The position numbers were made by a program, and so were the translations under genes. Positions 9,761-19,236 of a DNA stretch of 64,000 nucleotides are shown here, piece after piece. The stretch's first letter is position 1, and the number at the start of each line of letters is the position of its first letter. This DNA comes from Peteryoungia rhizophila (GTDB lineage: Bacteria > Pseudomonadota > Alphaproteobacteria > Rhizobiales > Rhizobiaceae). The notes below the pieces were generated by a model, which worked only from the letters and a program-made list of their open reading frames with translations, had not been told where the DNA came from and did not search any database. The DNA is taken from assembly GCF_004912145.1 (NCBI RefSeq), contig NZ_STGT01000005.1:62001-126000 (forward strand), given 5' to 3'.

Positions 9761-10051
9761 ATGTCCCGCAGTTGCGAATTGACCGGCAAGGGCGTCCAGT
9801 CGGGCAACAACGTGAGCCACGCGAACAACAAGACCAAGCGCCGGTTCCTGCCGAACCTGTGCGACGTCACGCTGATCTCGGATGCTCTGAACCAGCGCTT
9901 CCGCCTTCGCGTTTCGGCTGCTGCCCTGCGCACGGTCGAGCATCGTGGCGGTCTCGACGCGTTCCTGCTCAAGGCTTCCGAAACCGATCTGAGCATGCGC
10001 GCTCGTCTGCTGCGTCGCCAGATCGTCAAGAAGACCGCTGAAGCCGCTTAA
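9761..10051 (+). CDS. rpmB: 50S ribosomal protein L28
   Basis: The 96-aa basic protein begins [28 protein letters not shown], the standard L28 zinc-free form, and ends with a C-terminal alphaproteobacterial extension. It is a structural component of the large ribosomal subunit. It stands alone here, not with rpmG, as I would expect for rhizobia. It has its own strong promoter upstream and an intrinsic terminator downstream. Confidence 0.97.
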   Translation: MSRSCELTGKGVQSGNNVSHANNKTKRRFLPNLCDVTLISDALNQRFRLRVSAAALRTVEHRGGLDAFLLKASETDLSMRARLLRRQIVKKTAEAA

Positions 10052-10075
10052 TAGCGCTTTTCGGCCAGACTTTCG

Positions 10076-10107
10076 AAAGGCTTGACCGGTCTCCGGGCAA
10101 GCCTTTT
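10076..10107 (+). terminator. intrinsic terminator of rpmB
   Basis: Perfect 9-bp stem AAAGGCTTG (10076-10084) / CAAGCCTTT (10098-10106) with a 13-nt loop and a short T-run, 25 nt after the L28 stop codon. Confidence 0.8.
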
Positions 10108-10169
10108 CGTTTGAGATGTGCATGCGGGAAAAGACCTGCACGCCATTCACTACATCATTGTCCCTCCAA

Positions 10170-10199
10170 CTGGTGGCATCACCCAGGATAAAAAAATGC
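10170..10199 (+). promoter_or_regulatory. candidate preQ1-I-like pseudoknot riboswitch over the start codon
   Basis: Directly seen: stem P1 CTGG (10170-10173) / CCAG (10083-offset, i.e. 10183-10186); a loop containing GCAT (10176-10179); an A-rich tail of nine bases (10187-10195, GATAAAAAA); and ATGC (10196-10199), which is complementary to the loop GCAT. This gives the H-type pseudoknot order P1-P2-P1'-A-rich linker-P2' of class I preQ1 riboswitches, with C10182 placed like the ligand-binding cytidine. P2' is the start codon itself. The downstream gene is a queuosine-precursor transporter family member, the expected target. The loop L1 is only two bases, shorter than known examples, so this is a candidate only. 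Confidence 0.4.
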
Positions 10200-10834
10200 T
10201 GAACAAGCGCTATTTCCTTGCCTACAGCCTTCTGATGACGACCATCGTCGTCGCCTCGAACTTCCTCGTCCAGCACCCGGTCAACGGGGTCCTGGCCGGC
10301 ATCAATCTCGCCGATCTTCTGACCTTCGGCGCCTTCACCTATCCGATCGCCTTCCTCGTCACCGACCTGACCAACCGTCAGTTCGGACCCAAGGTGGCAC
10401 GCCGTGTGGTCCTCGTCGGCTTCATCGCCGGCGTTCTCCTGTCGATCCTGCTCGCGACCCCGCGCATCGCGGTTGCCTCAGGAACGGCCTTCCTGGTCGG
10501 CCAGCTGCTCGACATCTCGGTCTTCAACCGGCTGCGCCAGCAGTCCTGGTGGAAAGCCCCGCTCATGGGCTCGCTGATCGGCTCCGTGCTCGACACGGTG
10601 ATCTTCTTCTCGCTCTCCTTCGCGCCCGTCTTCGGCTTTATCGGCCCGAATGACGACTTTGCGATTGCGGCCGCCCCGATCCTCGGCGTGATGTCGGCGG
10701 AAGCGCCGCGCTGGATCTCCTGGGCGATCGCCGACTTCGGCGTGAAGATGCTGATCGGCGTGATCATGCTTCTGCCCTATGGCGCCCTGATGAGCGTCGT
10801 ACGCCCCATGCCGACGGCCGCGCGTTCGGCCTGA
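10196..10834 (+). CDS. VUT family queuosine precursor transporter
   Basis: A 212-aa integral membrane protein with about six helices. ADLLTFGAFTYPIAFLVTDLTNRQFG matches the signature region of the Vut_1/COG1738 (YhhQ) family, which takes up preQ0/preQ1 for synthesis of the modified tRNA base queuosine. ATG 10196 is used: the in-frame codons before it are not conserved, and MLNKRYFLAYS leads into helix 1. No clear Shine-Dalgarno is present; the A-rich sequence before the ATG is part of a possible riboswitch. Confidence 0.82.
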   Translation: MLNKRYFLAYSLLMTTIVVASNFLVQHPVNGVLAGINLADLLTFGAFTYPIAFLVTDLTNRQFGPKVARRVVLVGFIAGVLLSILLATPRIAVASGTAFLVGQLLDISVFNRLRQQSWWKAPLMGSLIGSVLDTVIFFSLSFAPVFGFIGPNDDFAIAAAPILGVMSAEAPRWISWAIADFGVKMLIGVIMLLPYGALMSVVRPMPTAARSA

Positions 10835-10860
10835 AGAGACACGATCGAAGGAAATGACGG

Positions 10861-10892
10861 ACAGCCTCGGGAGACCGGGGCTGTTTGCTTTT
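10861..10892 (+). terminator. intrinsic terminator after the VUT gene
   Basis: Stem ACAGCCTCGG / CCGGGGCTGT (10861-10870 with 10875-10884, one G-T pair), GAGA tetraloop, then TTTGCTTTT. It lies 26 nt after the stop. Confidence 0.75.
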
Positions 10893-10907
10893 GCGGGATG
10901 AGAAAAA

Positions 10908-11909
10908 TCAGTTCTGCGGCGCGAGCCGGAATTCCAGCATCAGCGTCCGCTGCAGGATGGAATGGTTGTCATCCGAGACGACGATCAGGCGCACGGAGCC
11001 ATCCGGCTCCGGGATGACGTCGAGGCCTTCCATATTGTCGATCTGCGAACGGTAATTCGCTTCGAACAGGACGTCCCCGTCGACCACCGCGCCTGGGAGA
11101 ATGCTCGTCCCTTCGACGCGCCGAAGGCGCATGCCGACCCCAGTGGCGATGGAGAAGCGGCGCTCGAGGAGCAGAAGATCGCCATCGGGCAGGAAGGCGG
11201 CGTCCGTGATATCGAAATCGTCGCGCGGGCGCACGCGGAACTCACCGGCGAGCGGCCCACCGACGATGGCGGCATAGATGTTGCCGTTCTCGTCGAAGCT
11301 CTTTTCCGTAATCGCCACCAGGGCACCCTCGACCGGACTGCCCTTGGGCGCGATCACGAGGGATTCGAAGCCGCCATTGCTGTGCAGGATGTCGAGGTCG
11401 AAGGGAAAGGCGAGCGGGGCAGACGGCAGCGCCTTGCCGAGATCGACGAGCGGCGCATAGGCGACGACACGATGCCGCTGCTCGAAGCCGACAAAGGCAC
11501 GATCCCCGTTGAGAGCCAGGCTTTCGGCATCGACCAGGAACTTGCTGGGGCTCTCGCGCCCGGAGGCATCGAGAAGTGGCGCAAGGCGGACAGCGTCCAA
11601 TCCCGCGAGACGACCGTCTCCATCGCGCAGGATCCGCCCCTCGATCCAGTAGCCGGTGTCAAAGACGCCGAGGAAAGATTGTTCGTCGCGGAATCGGATC
11701 GACGAAAATGCGCCGAAGAGCGGCTCGGACGATGAGAGCTCGATACCACCGAGAAATGTCAGGCCTGGCGACAGCGTCGGGTTGCCGCCGAGGTCGGTGA
11801 TCACGTCACTCTCGACGGCGATCGGAAGCATCTCACCGGGCAGGATGGTGGCCGGTGTGCACGACGAAAGCGCGACGAGCACCGACAGAGCGCAGGCGCC
11901 TCCTAGCAT
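10908..11909 (-). CDS. esterase-like phytase-domain lipoprotein
   Basis: A 333-aa protein with an N-terminal signal and a LSSC lipobox (cysteine near residue 17 from the chosen start), then a domain matching the esterase-like activity of phytase family (PF13449): LTFLGGIELSS, the DAESLAL, FPFD and NMEGLD segments. It is predicted to be an outer-membrane or periplasmic lipoprotein; the substrate is unknown. An in-frame GTG at 11954 would extend it into cobT; ATG at 11907-11909 gives a clean 13-nt gap after cobT and a normal lipoprotein signal. It is probably the last gene of a cobS-cobT-linked unit. Confidence 0.75.
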   Translation of the reverse strand: MLGGACALSVLVALSSCTPATILPGEMLPIAVESDVITDLGGNPTLSPGLTFLGGIELSSSEPLFGAFSSIRFRDEQSFLGVFDTGYWIEGRILRDGDGRLAGLDAVRLAPLLDASGRESPSKFLVDAESLALNGDRAFVGFEQRHRVVAYAPLVDLGKALPSAPLAFPFDLDILHSNGGFESLVIAPKGSPVEGALVAITEKSFDENGNIYAAIVGGPLAGEFRVRPRDDFDITDAAFLPDGDLLLLERRFSIATGVGMRLRRVEGTSILPGAVVDGDVLFEANYRSQIDNMEGLDVIPEPDGSVRLIVVSDDNHSILQRTLMLEFRLAPQN

Positions 11910-11922
11910 CCGTGCGGATCGA

Positions 11923-13818
11923 TCAGGCACGCCGACGCGCCCGGCCCGAGCCACCGGAAGGCTTCTCCTCGAACAGAGAGGCGAGCTGTTCGGTCATCGC
12001 GCCCGCCAGCTCATCCGCATCGACGATGGTGACGGCGCGGCGATAGTAACGCGTGACGTCGTGGCCAATGCCGATTGCCAGCAATTCGACCGGCGACTTT
12101 GTCTCGATCTGCTCGATGACGGCGCGCAGATGCCGCTCCAGATAATTGCCCGGGTTCACCGACAGCGTCGAATCATCGACCGGGGCGCCGTCGGAGATCA
12201 TCATCAGGATCTTGCGCTGCTCGCGGCGCCCGATCAGGCGGTTATGCGCCCACATCAGCGCCTCGCCGTCGATGTTTTCCTTGAGCAGGCCCTCGCGCAT
12301 CATCAGGCCGAGATTGCGGCGTGACCGGCGCCAGGGCGCATCGGCCGACTTGTAGATGATATGGCGCAGATCGTTGAGACGGCCCGGTGCCGTCGGCTTG
12401 CCACCCGCGAGCCACTTCTCTCTGGACTGACCGCCCTTCCAGGCCTTGGTGGTGAAGCCGAGGATCTCGACCTTGACGCCGCAGCGCTCCAGCGTGCGGG
12501 CGAGAATGTCGGCGCAGGAGGCCGCGACCGTGATCGGACGACCGCGCATCGAGCCGGAATTGTCGATGACCAGCGTCACGACCGTATCGCGGAACTTGGT
12601 ATCTTTCTCCTTCTTGAAGGAGAGCGGCTGCATGGGGTCGATGATCAGGCGGGTGAGACGCGCCGGGTCGAGGTAACCTTCTTCCAGGTCGAAATCCCAG
12701 GAGCGGTTCTGCTGCGCCATCAGGCGGCGCTGCAACCGGTTGGCGAGCCGGCCGACGGCACCCTGCAGATGCGCGAGCTGCTTGTCGAGGAAGGCGCGCA
12801 GCCGCTCGAGCTCGGCCTCGTCGCAGAGCTCTTCCGCGGTGATTTCCTCGTCGAATTCCTGGGTGAAGATCTTGTAGTCGACCTTCTCGTTGAAGTCGTC
12901 GAACGGCGTCGCCGGTCGGCGCATCTCGCCGGGCGTCTCGCTGTCGTCGTCGCCTTCGTCCGACATCTCCTCTTCCGAGATTTCGGCACCATCCATCTCG
13001 CCGTCGTCGAGCTGTTCCTGGGAGGCTTCGCTTTCCTCGGCCGGAGCCGACTCCTGGCCTGCCTCATCCTCGGCGCTTTCCTGGTCCTGCTCGCCGCTGC
13101 GTGGCTGTTCCTCGTCCGTGGACTGGTCGTCCTCGCTTTGCTCCTGGTCGTCGCCCATGTCCTCGGCCATGTCCATGGACGACAGCATATGGCGGATCAC
13201 GCGGGAGAAGGCCTGCTGGTCTTCGATGACGGTAGACAGATTGTCGAGGTCGGCACCGGCCTTGTCCTCGATGAAGGGACGCCAGAGGTCGAGCACCTTG
13301 CCGGCGGACACTGGTGCTTTCTGGCCGGTGAGCTTCTCGCGCACCAGCATGGCGACAGCTTCCTGGATCGGCGCGTCTTCCTGGCGGCTGATCGTCGAGA
13401 AATTCGCTTTCGCGTATTTCTCGGTGTTCATCGACTGGATGTTGGAAGCGACGCCGGGCATGCGCAGCGAGCCCAGCGATTCCACACGGGCCTGCTCGAC
13501 CGCATCGAAGATGGCGCGAGCATCGACACCTTGAGGCGCCATGCTGGCATGGACCTTCTGGTCGTGGCAGGCGAGACGCAGCGCCATCGAATCGCCGAGA
13601 CCTCGGGTCACGGCGAGTTCGTGCGAGGTCGGACGCTTGGAGATTTCCGGCAGACGGATGCGCTCGCCGGCAAGGCCCGGGCGATCGTTGGAGAAGGCGA
13701 CCTCGACCTGCGGATCACCCGCGATCGAGCGTACGCAGCCGGTGATGGCACGGCGAAGCGGCTCGGTATCCACCCCGCCGCCAGCCTTGGCCTTCGAATT
13801 GTCGCCGCGCCCTGCCAT
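11923..13818 (-). CDS. cobT: cobaltochelatase subunit CobT
   Basis: One of the three subunits (CobN, CobS, CobT) that insert cobalt into hydrogenobyrinic acid a,c-diamide in aerobic cobalamin synthesis. The 631-aa product has the CobT N-terminal domain, a very acidic central segment (Glu/Asp/Gln-rich, about residues 205-320) and a C-terminal von Willebrand A domain with the MIDAS motif DNSGSMRG. The start is ATG 13818; an open frame continues upstream to 13986 but lies in the cobS-cobT junction and cobS antisense. It follows cobS by 13 nt. No cobalamin riboswitch was seen upstream of either gene. Confidence 0.95.
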   Translation of the reverse strand: MAGRGDNSKAKAGGGVDTEPLRRAITGCVRSIAGDPQVEVAFSNDRPGLAGERIRLPEISKRPTSHELAVTRGLGDSMALRLACHDQKVHASMAPQGVDARAIFDAVEQARVESLGSLRMPGVASNIQSMNTEKYAKANFSTISRQEDAPIQEAVAMLVREKLTGQKAPVSAGKVLDLWRPFIEDKAGADLDNLSTVIEDQQAFSRVIRHMLSSMDMAEDMGDDQEQSEDDQSTDEEQPRSGEQDQESAEDEAGQESAPAEESEASQEQLDDGEMDGAEISEEEMSDEGDDDSETPGEMRRPATPFDDFNEKVDYKIFTQEFDEEITAEELCDEAELERLRAFLDKQLAHLQGAVGRLANRLQRRLMAQQNRSWDFDLEEGYLDPARLTRLIIDPMQPLSFKKEKDTKFRDTVVTLVIDNSGSMRGRPITVAASCADILARTLERCGVKVEILGFTTKAWKGGQSREKWLAGGKPTAPGRLNDLRHIIYKSADAPWRRSRRNLGLMMREGLLKENIDGEALMWAHNRLIGRREQRKILMMISDGAPVDDSTLSVNPGNYLERHLRAVIEQIETKSPVELLAIGIGHDVTRYYRRAVTIVDADELAGAMTEQLASLFEEKPSGGSGRARRRA

Positions 13819-13831
13819 GCTTCTTAAGTCC

Positions 13832-14824
13832 TTATGCGCCAAGTACCATATTGGCGGCACTTTCCTTGAGTTCCACGCCAAAGGCGCGCTGATAGTGCTC
13901 GGCCACCAATGTGCGCTCGAGTTCGTCACACTTGTTGAGGAACGTGACCCGGAACGCAAAGGCGACATCGCCGAAGATCTCGGCATTTTCGGCCCAGGTG
14001 ATGACGGTACGCGGGCTCATGACGGTCGACAGATCGCCATTGACGAAGGCGGCACGCGTCAGATCCGCAAGGCGAACCATGCGCGAGACGGTGTCGCGAC
14101 CCTCGGCGGTCGAGCCGAAGCTCTTGACCTTGGCGCAGACGATGTCGACTTCCTTGTCATGCGGCAGATAGTTCAGCGTGGTGACGATCGACCAGCGGTC
14201 CATCTGCGCCTGGTTGATCTGCTGCGTGCCGTGATAGAGGCCCGTCGTGTCGCCGAGGCCGACCGTGTTGGCGGTCGCAAAGATGCGGAAGGCGGGATGC
14301 GGACGGATGACGCGGCTCTGGTCGAGCAGCGTCAGGCGGCCGGAGCTTTCCAGAACGCGCTGGATGACGAACATCACATCCGGACGGCCGGCATCATATT
14401 CGTCGAAGACGAGCGCGACATTGTGCTGGTAGGCCCAGGGCAGGATGCCGTCCTTGAATTCGGTGATCTGCTTGCCGTCCTTGAGCACGATGGCGTCCTT
14501 GCCGACGAGATCGATACGGCTGACATGGCTGTCGAGGTTGACGCGCACGCAGGGCCAGTTGAGGCGGGCGGCGACCTGCTCGATATGGGTCGACTTGCCC
14601 GTGCCGTGAAAGCCCGAGACCATGACGCGACGGTTGTGCGCGAAGCCGGCGAGGATGGCGAGCGTGGTTTCGCGGTCGAAGAGATAATCCGGATCGAGAT
14701 CCGGGACATAGGCGTCACCCTTGGAGTAGGCCGGGACGCGAATGTCGCTGTCGATACCAAATACCTCGCGCACCGACACGGTGGTGTCGGGGAGATTGGT
14801 AATATCAAGTTCAATTTTGCTCAT
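13832..14824 (-). CDS. cobS: cobaltochelatase subunit CobS (AAA+ ATPase)
   Basis: The ATPase partner of CobT in the cobaltochelatase complex. The 330-aa product has the N-terminal CobS domain, Walker [10 protein letters not shown] at 71-79, Walker B-type LVFDEYDAG, and FATANTVG (sensor). MSKIELD at 14822-14824 is the normal start. It is tightly linked to cobT (13 nt). The J-domain gene lies upstream on the same strand with 59 nt between. Confidence 0.96.
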   Translation of the reverse strand: MSKIELDITNLPDTTVSVREVFGIDSDIRVPAYSKGDAYVPDLDPDYLFDRETTLAILAGFAHNRRVMVSGFHGTGKSTHIEQVAARLNWPCVRVNLDSHVSRIDLVGKDAIVLKDGKQITEFKDGILPWAYQHNVALVFDEYDAGRPDVMFVIQRVLESSGRLTLLDQSRVIRPHPAFRIFATANTVGLGDTTGLYHGTQQINQAQMDRWSIVTTLNYLPHDKEVDIVCAKVKSFGSTAEGRDTVSRMVRLADLTRAAFVNGDLSTVMSPRTVITWAENAEIFGDVAFAFRVTFLNKCDELERTLVAEHYQRAFGVELKESAANMVLGA

Positions 14825-14883
14825 CGTTTCTCCATGCCGGGCGCCACCGACCGGCCGCATCTCATCGCTGCTGTGTGTTCGGA

Positions 14884-15510
14884 TTAACAGAAACCGGCCT
14901 GCTTTAACAATTTGTAGGCTTCAATAACAGCGCGAAAACGCTCTTCCGAAGCCCTGTCTCCGCCATTTGCGTCGGGATGGTGTTTTTTTACAAGCTCCTT
15001 GTAGCGGGTCTTGATATCCGTCGGCGTGGAGCTGACGTTAAGTCCAAGCGTATCCAGCGCTTTTGCCTCCAGCGTCTTCAGTTTGCGATCCGCCGCCTGA
15101 TAGCGCGAGGTGCCTCCGCGACCCTGCTGCACGAAGCCGAACGGGTCCTTCATGCGCGCCTGTGCCGCAGCCGAACCGGAGCGCGCGGTGGAGTGCAACG
15201 GGCTCGCTTTCGCCGCCTTGTTGACGCCCACCGTCCAGGTGGGACGATGTCCGGTGATCGCCTCCTTCTGATAGCGAGCGATTTCGGTGTCGGAGAGGCC
15301 GGAGAAGTAGTTGTAACCCTTGTTGTATTCCTTCACGTGCTCGAAACAGAACAGGAAGAACTGCCCCTCTGCATGTCGACCCACGGGTGCGCGATGGGCC
15401 CCCGGCTTGTCACAGCCGTCCCATTGGCACACAGGATTGGATGGTTCGGGCTCCGCTGCCCGCTTTCGCCGGGTCCGGATACCATCGAAGTATTTCGAGT
15501 CGAGTTTCAT
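14884..15510 (-). CDS. J-domain (DnaJ-like) protein with N-terminal cysteine cluster
   Basis: A 208-aa cytoplasmic protein with a C-terminal J domain (about residues 145-208) including the HPD motif in [11 protein letters not shown], which stimulates an Hsp70. The N-terminal half has C-x4-C...C-x2-H spaced cysteines and histidine (CQWDGC, FCFEH), which may bind zinc. No G/F or substrate-binding domains of DnaJ are present, so it is a specialised co-chaperone. The position upstream of cobS-cobT is one I recall from other Rhizobiales, but a functional link is only inferred. Confidence 0.85.
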   Translation of the reverse strand: MKLDSKYFDGIRTRRKRAAEPEPSNPVCQWDGCDKPGAHRAPVGRHAEGQFFLFCFEHVKEYNKGYNYFSGLSDTEIARYQKEAITGHRPTWTVGVNKAAKASPLHSTARSGSAAAQARMKDPFGFVQQGRGGTSRYQAADRKLKTLEAKALDTLGLNVSSTPTDIKTRYKELVKKHHPDANGGDRASEERFRAVIEAYKLLKQAGFC

Positions 15511-15614
15511 GGGGTAATTATGGGGCGTCAGCCGGGGTCGGACAAGAATTGACAAACCGGTTTGTTGCGCGCTTTGTGGGGCTTTTTGCGAAGCAGCAGC
15601 AAGAGGCAAGACCA

Positions 15615-15896
15615 ATGTCGGTGAAGAGCCGGATAGAGACCCGTCTCAACGAGGCCTTCGGCCCCGAACGCCTTGTCGTGATTGACGAGAGCCATCACCA
15701 TGCGGGTCATCAGCCTGACATCACCGGCACCGGCGAAACCCACATGCGGGTGCGCATCGTCGCCGATGCCTTTTCAGGCATGACGCGGCTCGCACGCCAT
15801 CGTGCGATTACGGATGTGCTCAAGCCGGAACTCGATGCCGGCCTCCATGCTCTTGCAATCGAGCCGGCGGCACCCGGCGAACCGACCCGCTGGTAA
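15615..15896 (+). CDS. bolA: BolA family protein
   Basis: A 93-aa BolA-type regulator/Fe-S partner. The ESHHHAGH segment (metal-ligand histidine region) and the signature VVSxxF-like RVRIVADAFSGMTRLARHR match the family, as does the length. ATG 15615 is preceded by AGAGGC. It is divergent from the J-domain gene (104 nt) and converges with the CorC gene. BolA proteins work with monothiol glutaredoxins in Fe-S or iron sensing; the partner is not in the window. Confidence 0.9.
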   Translation: MSVKSRIETRLNEAFGPERLVVIDESHHHAGHQPDITGTGETHMRVRIVADAFSGMTRLARHRAITDVLKPELDAGLHALAIEPAAPGEPTRW

Positions 15897-15908
15897 ACAG
15901 CGAGACGG

Positions 15909-17213
15909 TCAGGCCTCCGGTTCGGCGGCGTCGATCGGGCGGATGCGCAGGCGCGTGATACGGTTCTTCTCGCGCTTCAACACGATGAAACGCTTGCCGT
16001 AGAAGGTGAAAGCCTGGCGTTCCTCGGGGATAGACTTCGATTCGTGAATGACGAGACCGGCGATCGTGGTTGCTTCCTCGTCCGGCAGCAGCCAGTCCAT
16101 GGCGCGATTGAGGTCACGGATCGGCACGCCGCCGTCGACGACGATCGAGCCGTCGCTGTCCTGGCGGACGCCCTGGATCTCCAGATCGTGTTCGTCCGAG
16201 ATGTCGCCGACGATCTCCTCCAGGATGTCTTCCAGCGTCACGACGCCCTGCACTTCGCCATATTCGTCGACGACGACGGCGAAATGCGTCTTGCGGCGCA
16301 GGAAGGCGTTCAATTGATCCTTGAGGTTCGTGGTGTCAGGCACGAACCAGGGCTTCTGCGCGATCTTGACGATGTCGATGTCCTGCGGCTCGACATGGGG
16401 CTCGGCCAATGCCCGGATCAGGTCCTTAGCATGGATGACGCCGATGATGTTGTCTGTGGCGCCGCGCCAGACCGGCATGCGGGTATAGGGACTTTCGAGA
16501 ATGTTGCGGATGGCGACTTCCGGCGGTTCGTCGGCATTGACGGCCCGCATCGCGGTCCGATGGATCATGATGTCGGAGACCTCGAGCTCACCGAGGTCGA
16601 GAACGCCGCCGAGGCGGTCGCGGTCGGCCTTGATCACGGAACCCTCGCGATGCAGGAGCGCCACGGCGCCGCGCAGCTCCTCATGCGCAGAAAGCATGGA
16701 GGCCTCGCCTGAAATCGAGACGCCGAACAGGCCGAGCAGCTTGCGGACGATCCAGTTGACGAGACTGGAGAGCGGCCCGACAATAGCCACGAAGGGCCGG
16801 ACGAGCGGCGCAACGACGAGGGCAAAGCGCTCCGGCGCCGAGATCGCCCAGCTCTTCGGCAGCACTTCCGAAAAGATGACGAGAAGAATCGTCATCAGAA
16901 TCGTGGCGATGGCGACACCGGAATCGCCGAACAACCCGAGAAACAGGCTGGTCGTCAGCGACGAGGCAAGAATGTTGACCAGGTTGTTGCCGATCAGCAG
17001 CGCACCGATCAACCGGTCGCGCCGTTCGATCAGGATATTCACCACGCCCGCACGATCGTCGCCATTGACCTCCAGGCTGTGCATGCGCGCGCGCGACGTC
17101 GCGGTCAGCGCAGTCTCAGAGCCGGAAAAGAAGCCCGAACAGCAGATCAACAGAAAGATGGCGACGAGAGTGAGCCAGTATTCGCCGAGAACAGCGAGAG
17201 TTTGTTCGATCAT
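15909..17213 (-). CDS. HlyC/CorC (CNNM-like) transporter with CBS domains
   Basis: A 434-aa inner-membrane protein: N-terminal DUF21/CNNM transmembrane domain (about residues 10-190; CCSGFFSGSETALTA is the signature), two CBS domains (about 205-330, with MPVWRG and VVDEYGEVQGVVTLEDILEEIVG) and a C-terminal CorC_HlyC domain. The family is implicated in Mg2+/Co2+ efflux. Its start overlaps the end of aroB by 4 nt (17210-17213), placing it third in an aroK-aroB-corC operon. Confidence 0.88.
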   Translation of the reverse strand: MIEQTLAVLGEYWLTLVAIFLLICCSGFFSGSETALTATSRARMHSLEVNGDDRAGVVNILIERRDRLIGALLIGNNLVNILASSLTTSLFLGLFGDSGVAIATILMTILLVIFSEVLPKSWAISAPERFALVVAPLVRPFVAIVGPLSSLVNWIVRKLLGLFGVSISGEASMLSAHEELRGAVALLHREGSVIKADRDRLGGVLDLGELEVSDIMIHRTAMRAVNADEPPEVAIRNILESPYTRMPVWRGATDNIIGVIHAKDLIRALAEPHVEPQDIDIVKIAQKPWFVPDTTNLKDQLNAFLRRKTHFAVVVDEYGEVQGVVTLEDILEEIVGDISDEHDLEIQGVRQDSDGSIVVDGGVPIRDLNRAMDWLLPDEEATTIAGLVIHESKSIPEERQAFTFYGKRFIVLKREKNRITRLRIRPIDAAEPEA

Positions 17214-18337
17214 GATGGGCGCATCTCCTCGATGAAACGCTGGACTTCGGAGGCGGGCACGTCGTCGGCGACAAAGGACTGGCCGAGACCGCGGGTGAGG
17301 ATGAAGGTGAGTTGGCCGCTCTTGACCTTCTTGTCCTGGGCGATGGCGTCCATCAAGACCTCGGTCGGCGGCAGCTCTCCGGGGATCTGATCCATACGCG
17401 TCGGCAGGCCGACCGCCTTCAGATGCGCCTCGACGCGATCCGCGAGATCGGGACTGACAAGGTTCATGCGGGCCGAGAAGCGATGCGCGAGCACCATGCC
17501 GATCGACACGCCTTCGCCATGCACGAGACGGCGGCTGTCATACTGGGTCGCGGCTTCGAGCGCATGGCCGAAGGTATGGCCAAGGTTTAGAAGGGCGCGG
17601 CGACCGTTCTCGCGCTCGTCGGCGGCGACCACGTCAGCCTTGGCCTGACAGGATACGGCAATCGCCTCGATGCGGGCGGGCCCCCCGGCGAAGACCTCGC
17701 GCCAGTTCGTCTCCAGCCATTCGAAGAAGTCAGGCTTGTCGATCAGGCCGTATTTCGCGACTTCGGCATAGCCGGCGCGAAACTCGCGCTCCGACAGCGT
17801 GTCGAGCACATCGGTATCGGCGAGCACGAGGTCCGGCTGGTTGAAGATGCCGATCAGGTTCTTGCCCTGGCGGGCATTGATGCCGGTCTTGCCGCCAACG
17901 GAACTGTCGACCTGCGAGAGCAGCGAGGTCGGGATCTGCACAAAACGCACGCCACGACGCACAATGCCGGCGGCAAAGCCGGTGAGATCGCCGATGACGC
18001 CGCCGCCGAGCGCGATGACGGTATCATTGCGTTCAATGCGGGCCTCGAGCAGCACGTCGCAGACATTGGTGAGATTGTCGAAGCTCTTGGTCTTCTCGCC
18101 GGCCGGAAGCGTCACCGACACCGCCTCGATGCCGTCGGTCTGCAGGCTGTCCATCAGGCCGTCGAGGTAACGCGACCCGACATTTTCATCGGTGATGATC
18201 GCGGCGCGGCGACCCCTGATGCGGCTCGTAATCTCACCGCCGGCGCGCGCCATGAGCCCGGGGCCGATCAGGATGTCATAGGAGCGCTCGCCCAGCGGCA
18301 CATGCACCAGGCGTTCCGATGTCTCGGGCTTCGTCAT
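17210..18337 (-). CDS. aroB: 3-dehydroquinate synthase
   Basis: Second step of the shikimate pathway (DAHP to 3-dehydroquinate), NAD- and metal-dependent. The 375-aa product has the GGGVIGDLTGFAAG dinucleotide-binding segment, PTSLLSQVDSSVGGKTG and metal ligands in LNLGHTFGHALE. It overlaps aroK upstream (18334-18337) and the CorC gene downstream by 4 nt each, so the three genes are translationally coupled. Confidence 0.96.
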   Translation of the reverse strand: MTKPETSERLVHVPLGERSYDILIGPGLMARAGGEITSRIRGRRAAIITDENVGSRYLDGLMDSLQTDGIEAVSVTLPAGEKTKSFDNLTNVCDVLLEARIERNDTVIALGGGVIGDLTGFAAGIVRRGVRFVQIPTSLLSQVDSSVGGKTGINARQGKNLIGIFNQPDLVLADTDVLDTLSEREFRAGYAEVAKYGLIDKPDFFEWLETNWREVFAGGPARIEAIAVSCQAKADVVAADERENGRRALLNLGHTFGHALEAATQYDSRRLVHGEGVSIGMVLAHRFSARMNLVSPDLADRVEAHLKAVGLPTRMDQIPGELPPTEVLMDAIAQDKKVKSGQLTFILTRGLGQSFVADDVPASEVQRFIEEMRPS

Positions 18338-18924
18338 AACGTCTTGTCCTTGCCGATATATTCGATCACCGAGGTGAGGACCTCATTGGCGATGACTTCC
18401 TTGCGCACATCGCGCGACTGGACGGTGATGTCGGCCAGCCCGTAGACGGGATAACGCTTGTCCATCAGGTCCTTCAATGTCTGCTTCGGGTTTTCGGTCT
18501 TCAGAAGCGGGCGATGATCCCGCTTGTTGACCCGTTCCCAGAGAACATCGAGATCCGCATTCAACCACACGGAAAGCCCGCCGCGCTCGATCTGCTTGCG
18601 GGTCTTCTCGTTAATGAAGGCCCCGCCTCCGGTCGAGACGACCCGCGGACCCGTCCTGAGCAGCCGCTTGATCACCCGCGTTTCGAGCGTGCGGAACTCC
18701 TCTTCGCCGTAAGCTGCGAAAAGTTCCGAAATCGACATGCGCGAAACCCGCTCGATCTCCGTATCGGTATCGATGAAAGGTAGGCCGAGCTGCTGGGCAA
18801 CGAGCCGGCCGATCGCCGACTTGCCGGCACCCATAAGACCGACGAGAACGAGATTGCGTTTGCCGAGCGCCGCCTTGGCGCGCTCACCCAGACTGGGAGC
18901 AAGGTTGAGGATCGTTTCGGTCAT
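18334..18924 (-). CDS. aroK: shikimate kinase
   Basis: Phosphorylates shikimate at the 3-hydroxyl. The 196-aa product has Walker A GLMGAGKS at 29-36, DTDTEIE, the FRTLE segment, STGGGA and the RHRPLL-like RDHRPLL lid. MTETIL (ATG 18922-18924) is preferred to upstream in-frame ATGs at 18960 and 18978 because the conserved region follows at the usual distance. First gene of aroK-aroB-corC. Confidence 0.94.
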   Translation of the reverse strand: MTETILNLAPSLGERAKAALGKRNLVLVGLMGAGKSAIGRLVAQQLGLPFIDTDTEIERVSRMSISELFAAYGEEEFRTLETRVIKRLLRTGPRVVSTGGGAFINEKTRKQIERGGLSVWLNADLDVLWERVNKRDHRPLLKTENPKQTLKDLMDKRYPVYGLADITVQSRDVRKEVIANEVLTSVIEYIGKDKTL

Positions 18925-18949
18925 CGGCCTGTTCACGACTGTTTCATGA

Positions 18950-18965
18950 CCTATTGACATATAGG
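18950..18965. repeat. inverted repeat between aroK and a small membrane protein gene
   Basis: CCTAT (18950-18954), six-base spacer TGACAT, ATAGG (18961-18965). It lies in the divergent intergenic region between aroK (-) and the 50-aa ORF (+) and could be an operator, but the arms are short and may be chance. Confidence 0.3.
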
Positions 18966-19069
18966 AGGCTAGCGTCAAGCCATGGCGGCATTTCCAACGG
19001 ACCTGTCCCGGCCTTGGTAAACTCCATGTTTCGACCTATTTATTGCGATGAAGGACTTAAGGATCGACC

Positions 19070-19222
19070 ATGCCCACACTGTTTCGCTTCCTGTTCATCT
19101 GCGGGACTATCGTCGGCCTGGTCTATGTGACCATGTGGTCCTTCGCGGTCTTCGTGGAACCCAGGGAGCGGGACGTCACGGTGCGCATTCCCTCCGAGCG
19201 GATCAACCCGGTCGAGCAGTAG
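19070..19222 (+). CDS. small single-pass membrane protein upstream of xerD
   Basis: A 50-codon reading frame with ATG at 19070 preceded by AAGGAT. It encodes [20 protein letters not shown], then a short polar tail rich in Arg and Glu. One transmembrane helix spans about residues 5-30. The stop TAG at 19220-19222 lies 14 nt before xerD, so the two are probably co-transcribed. I recall similar short proteins in front of xerD in rhizobia; function is unknown. Confidence 0.6.
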   Translation: MPTLFRFLFICGTIVGLVYVTMWSFAVFVEPRERDVTVRIPSERINPVEQ

Positions 19223-19236
19223 CAGGAAGCACGACC

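Noticed and set aside
12361..13827. 488-codon plus-strand frame antisense to cobT
   Set aside because: CobT is unmistakable on the minus strand; the long open frame is a consequence of the high-GC acidic repeat region.
11923..14824. Cobalamin riboswitch in front of cobS-cobT
   Set aside because: No B12-box-like conserved sequence was found in the 59-nt gap upstream, which is too short to hold the aptamer.
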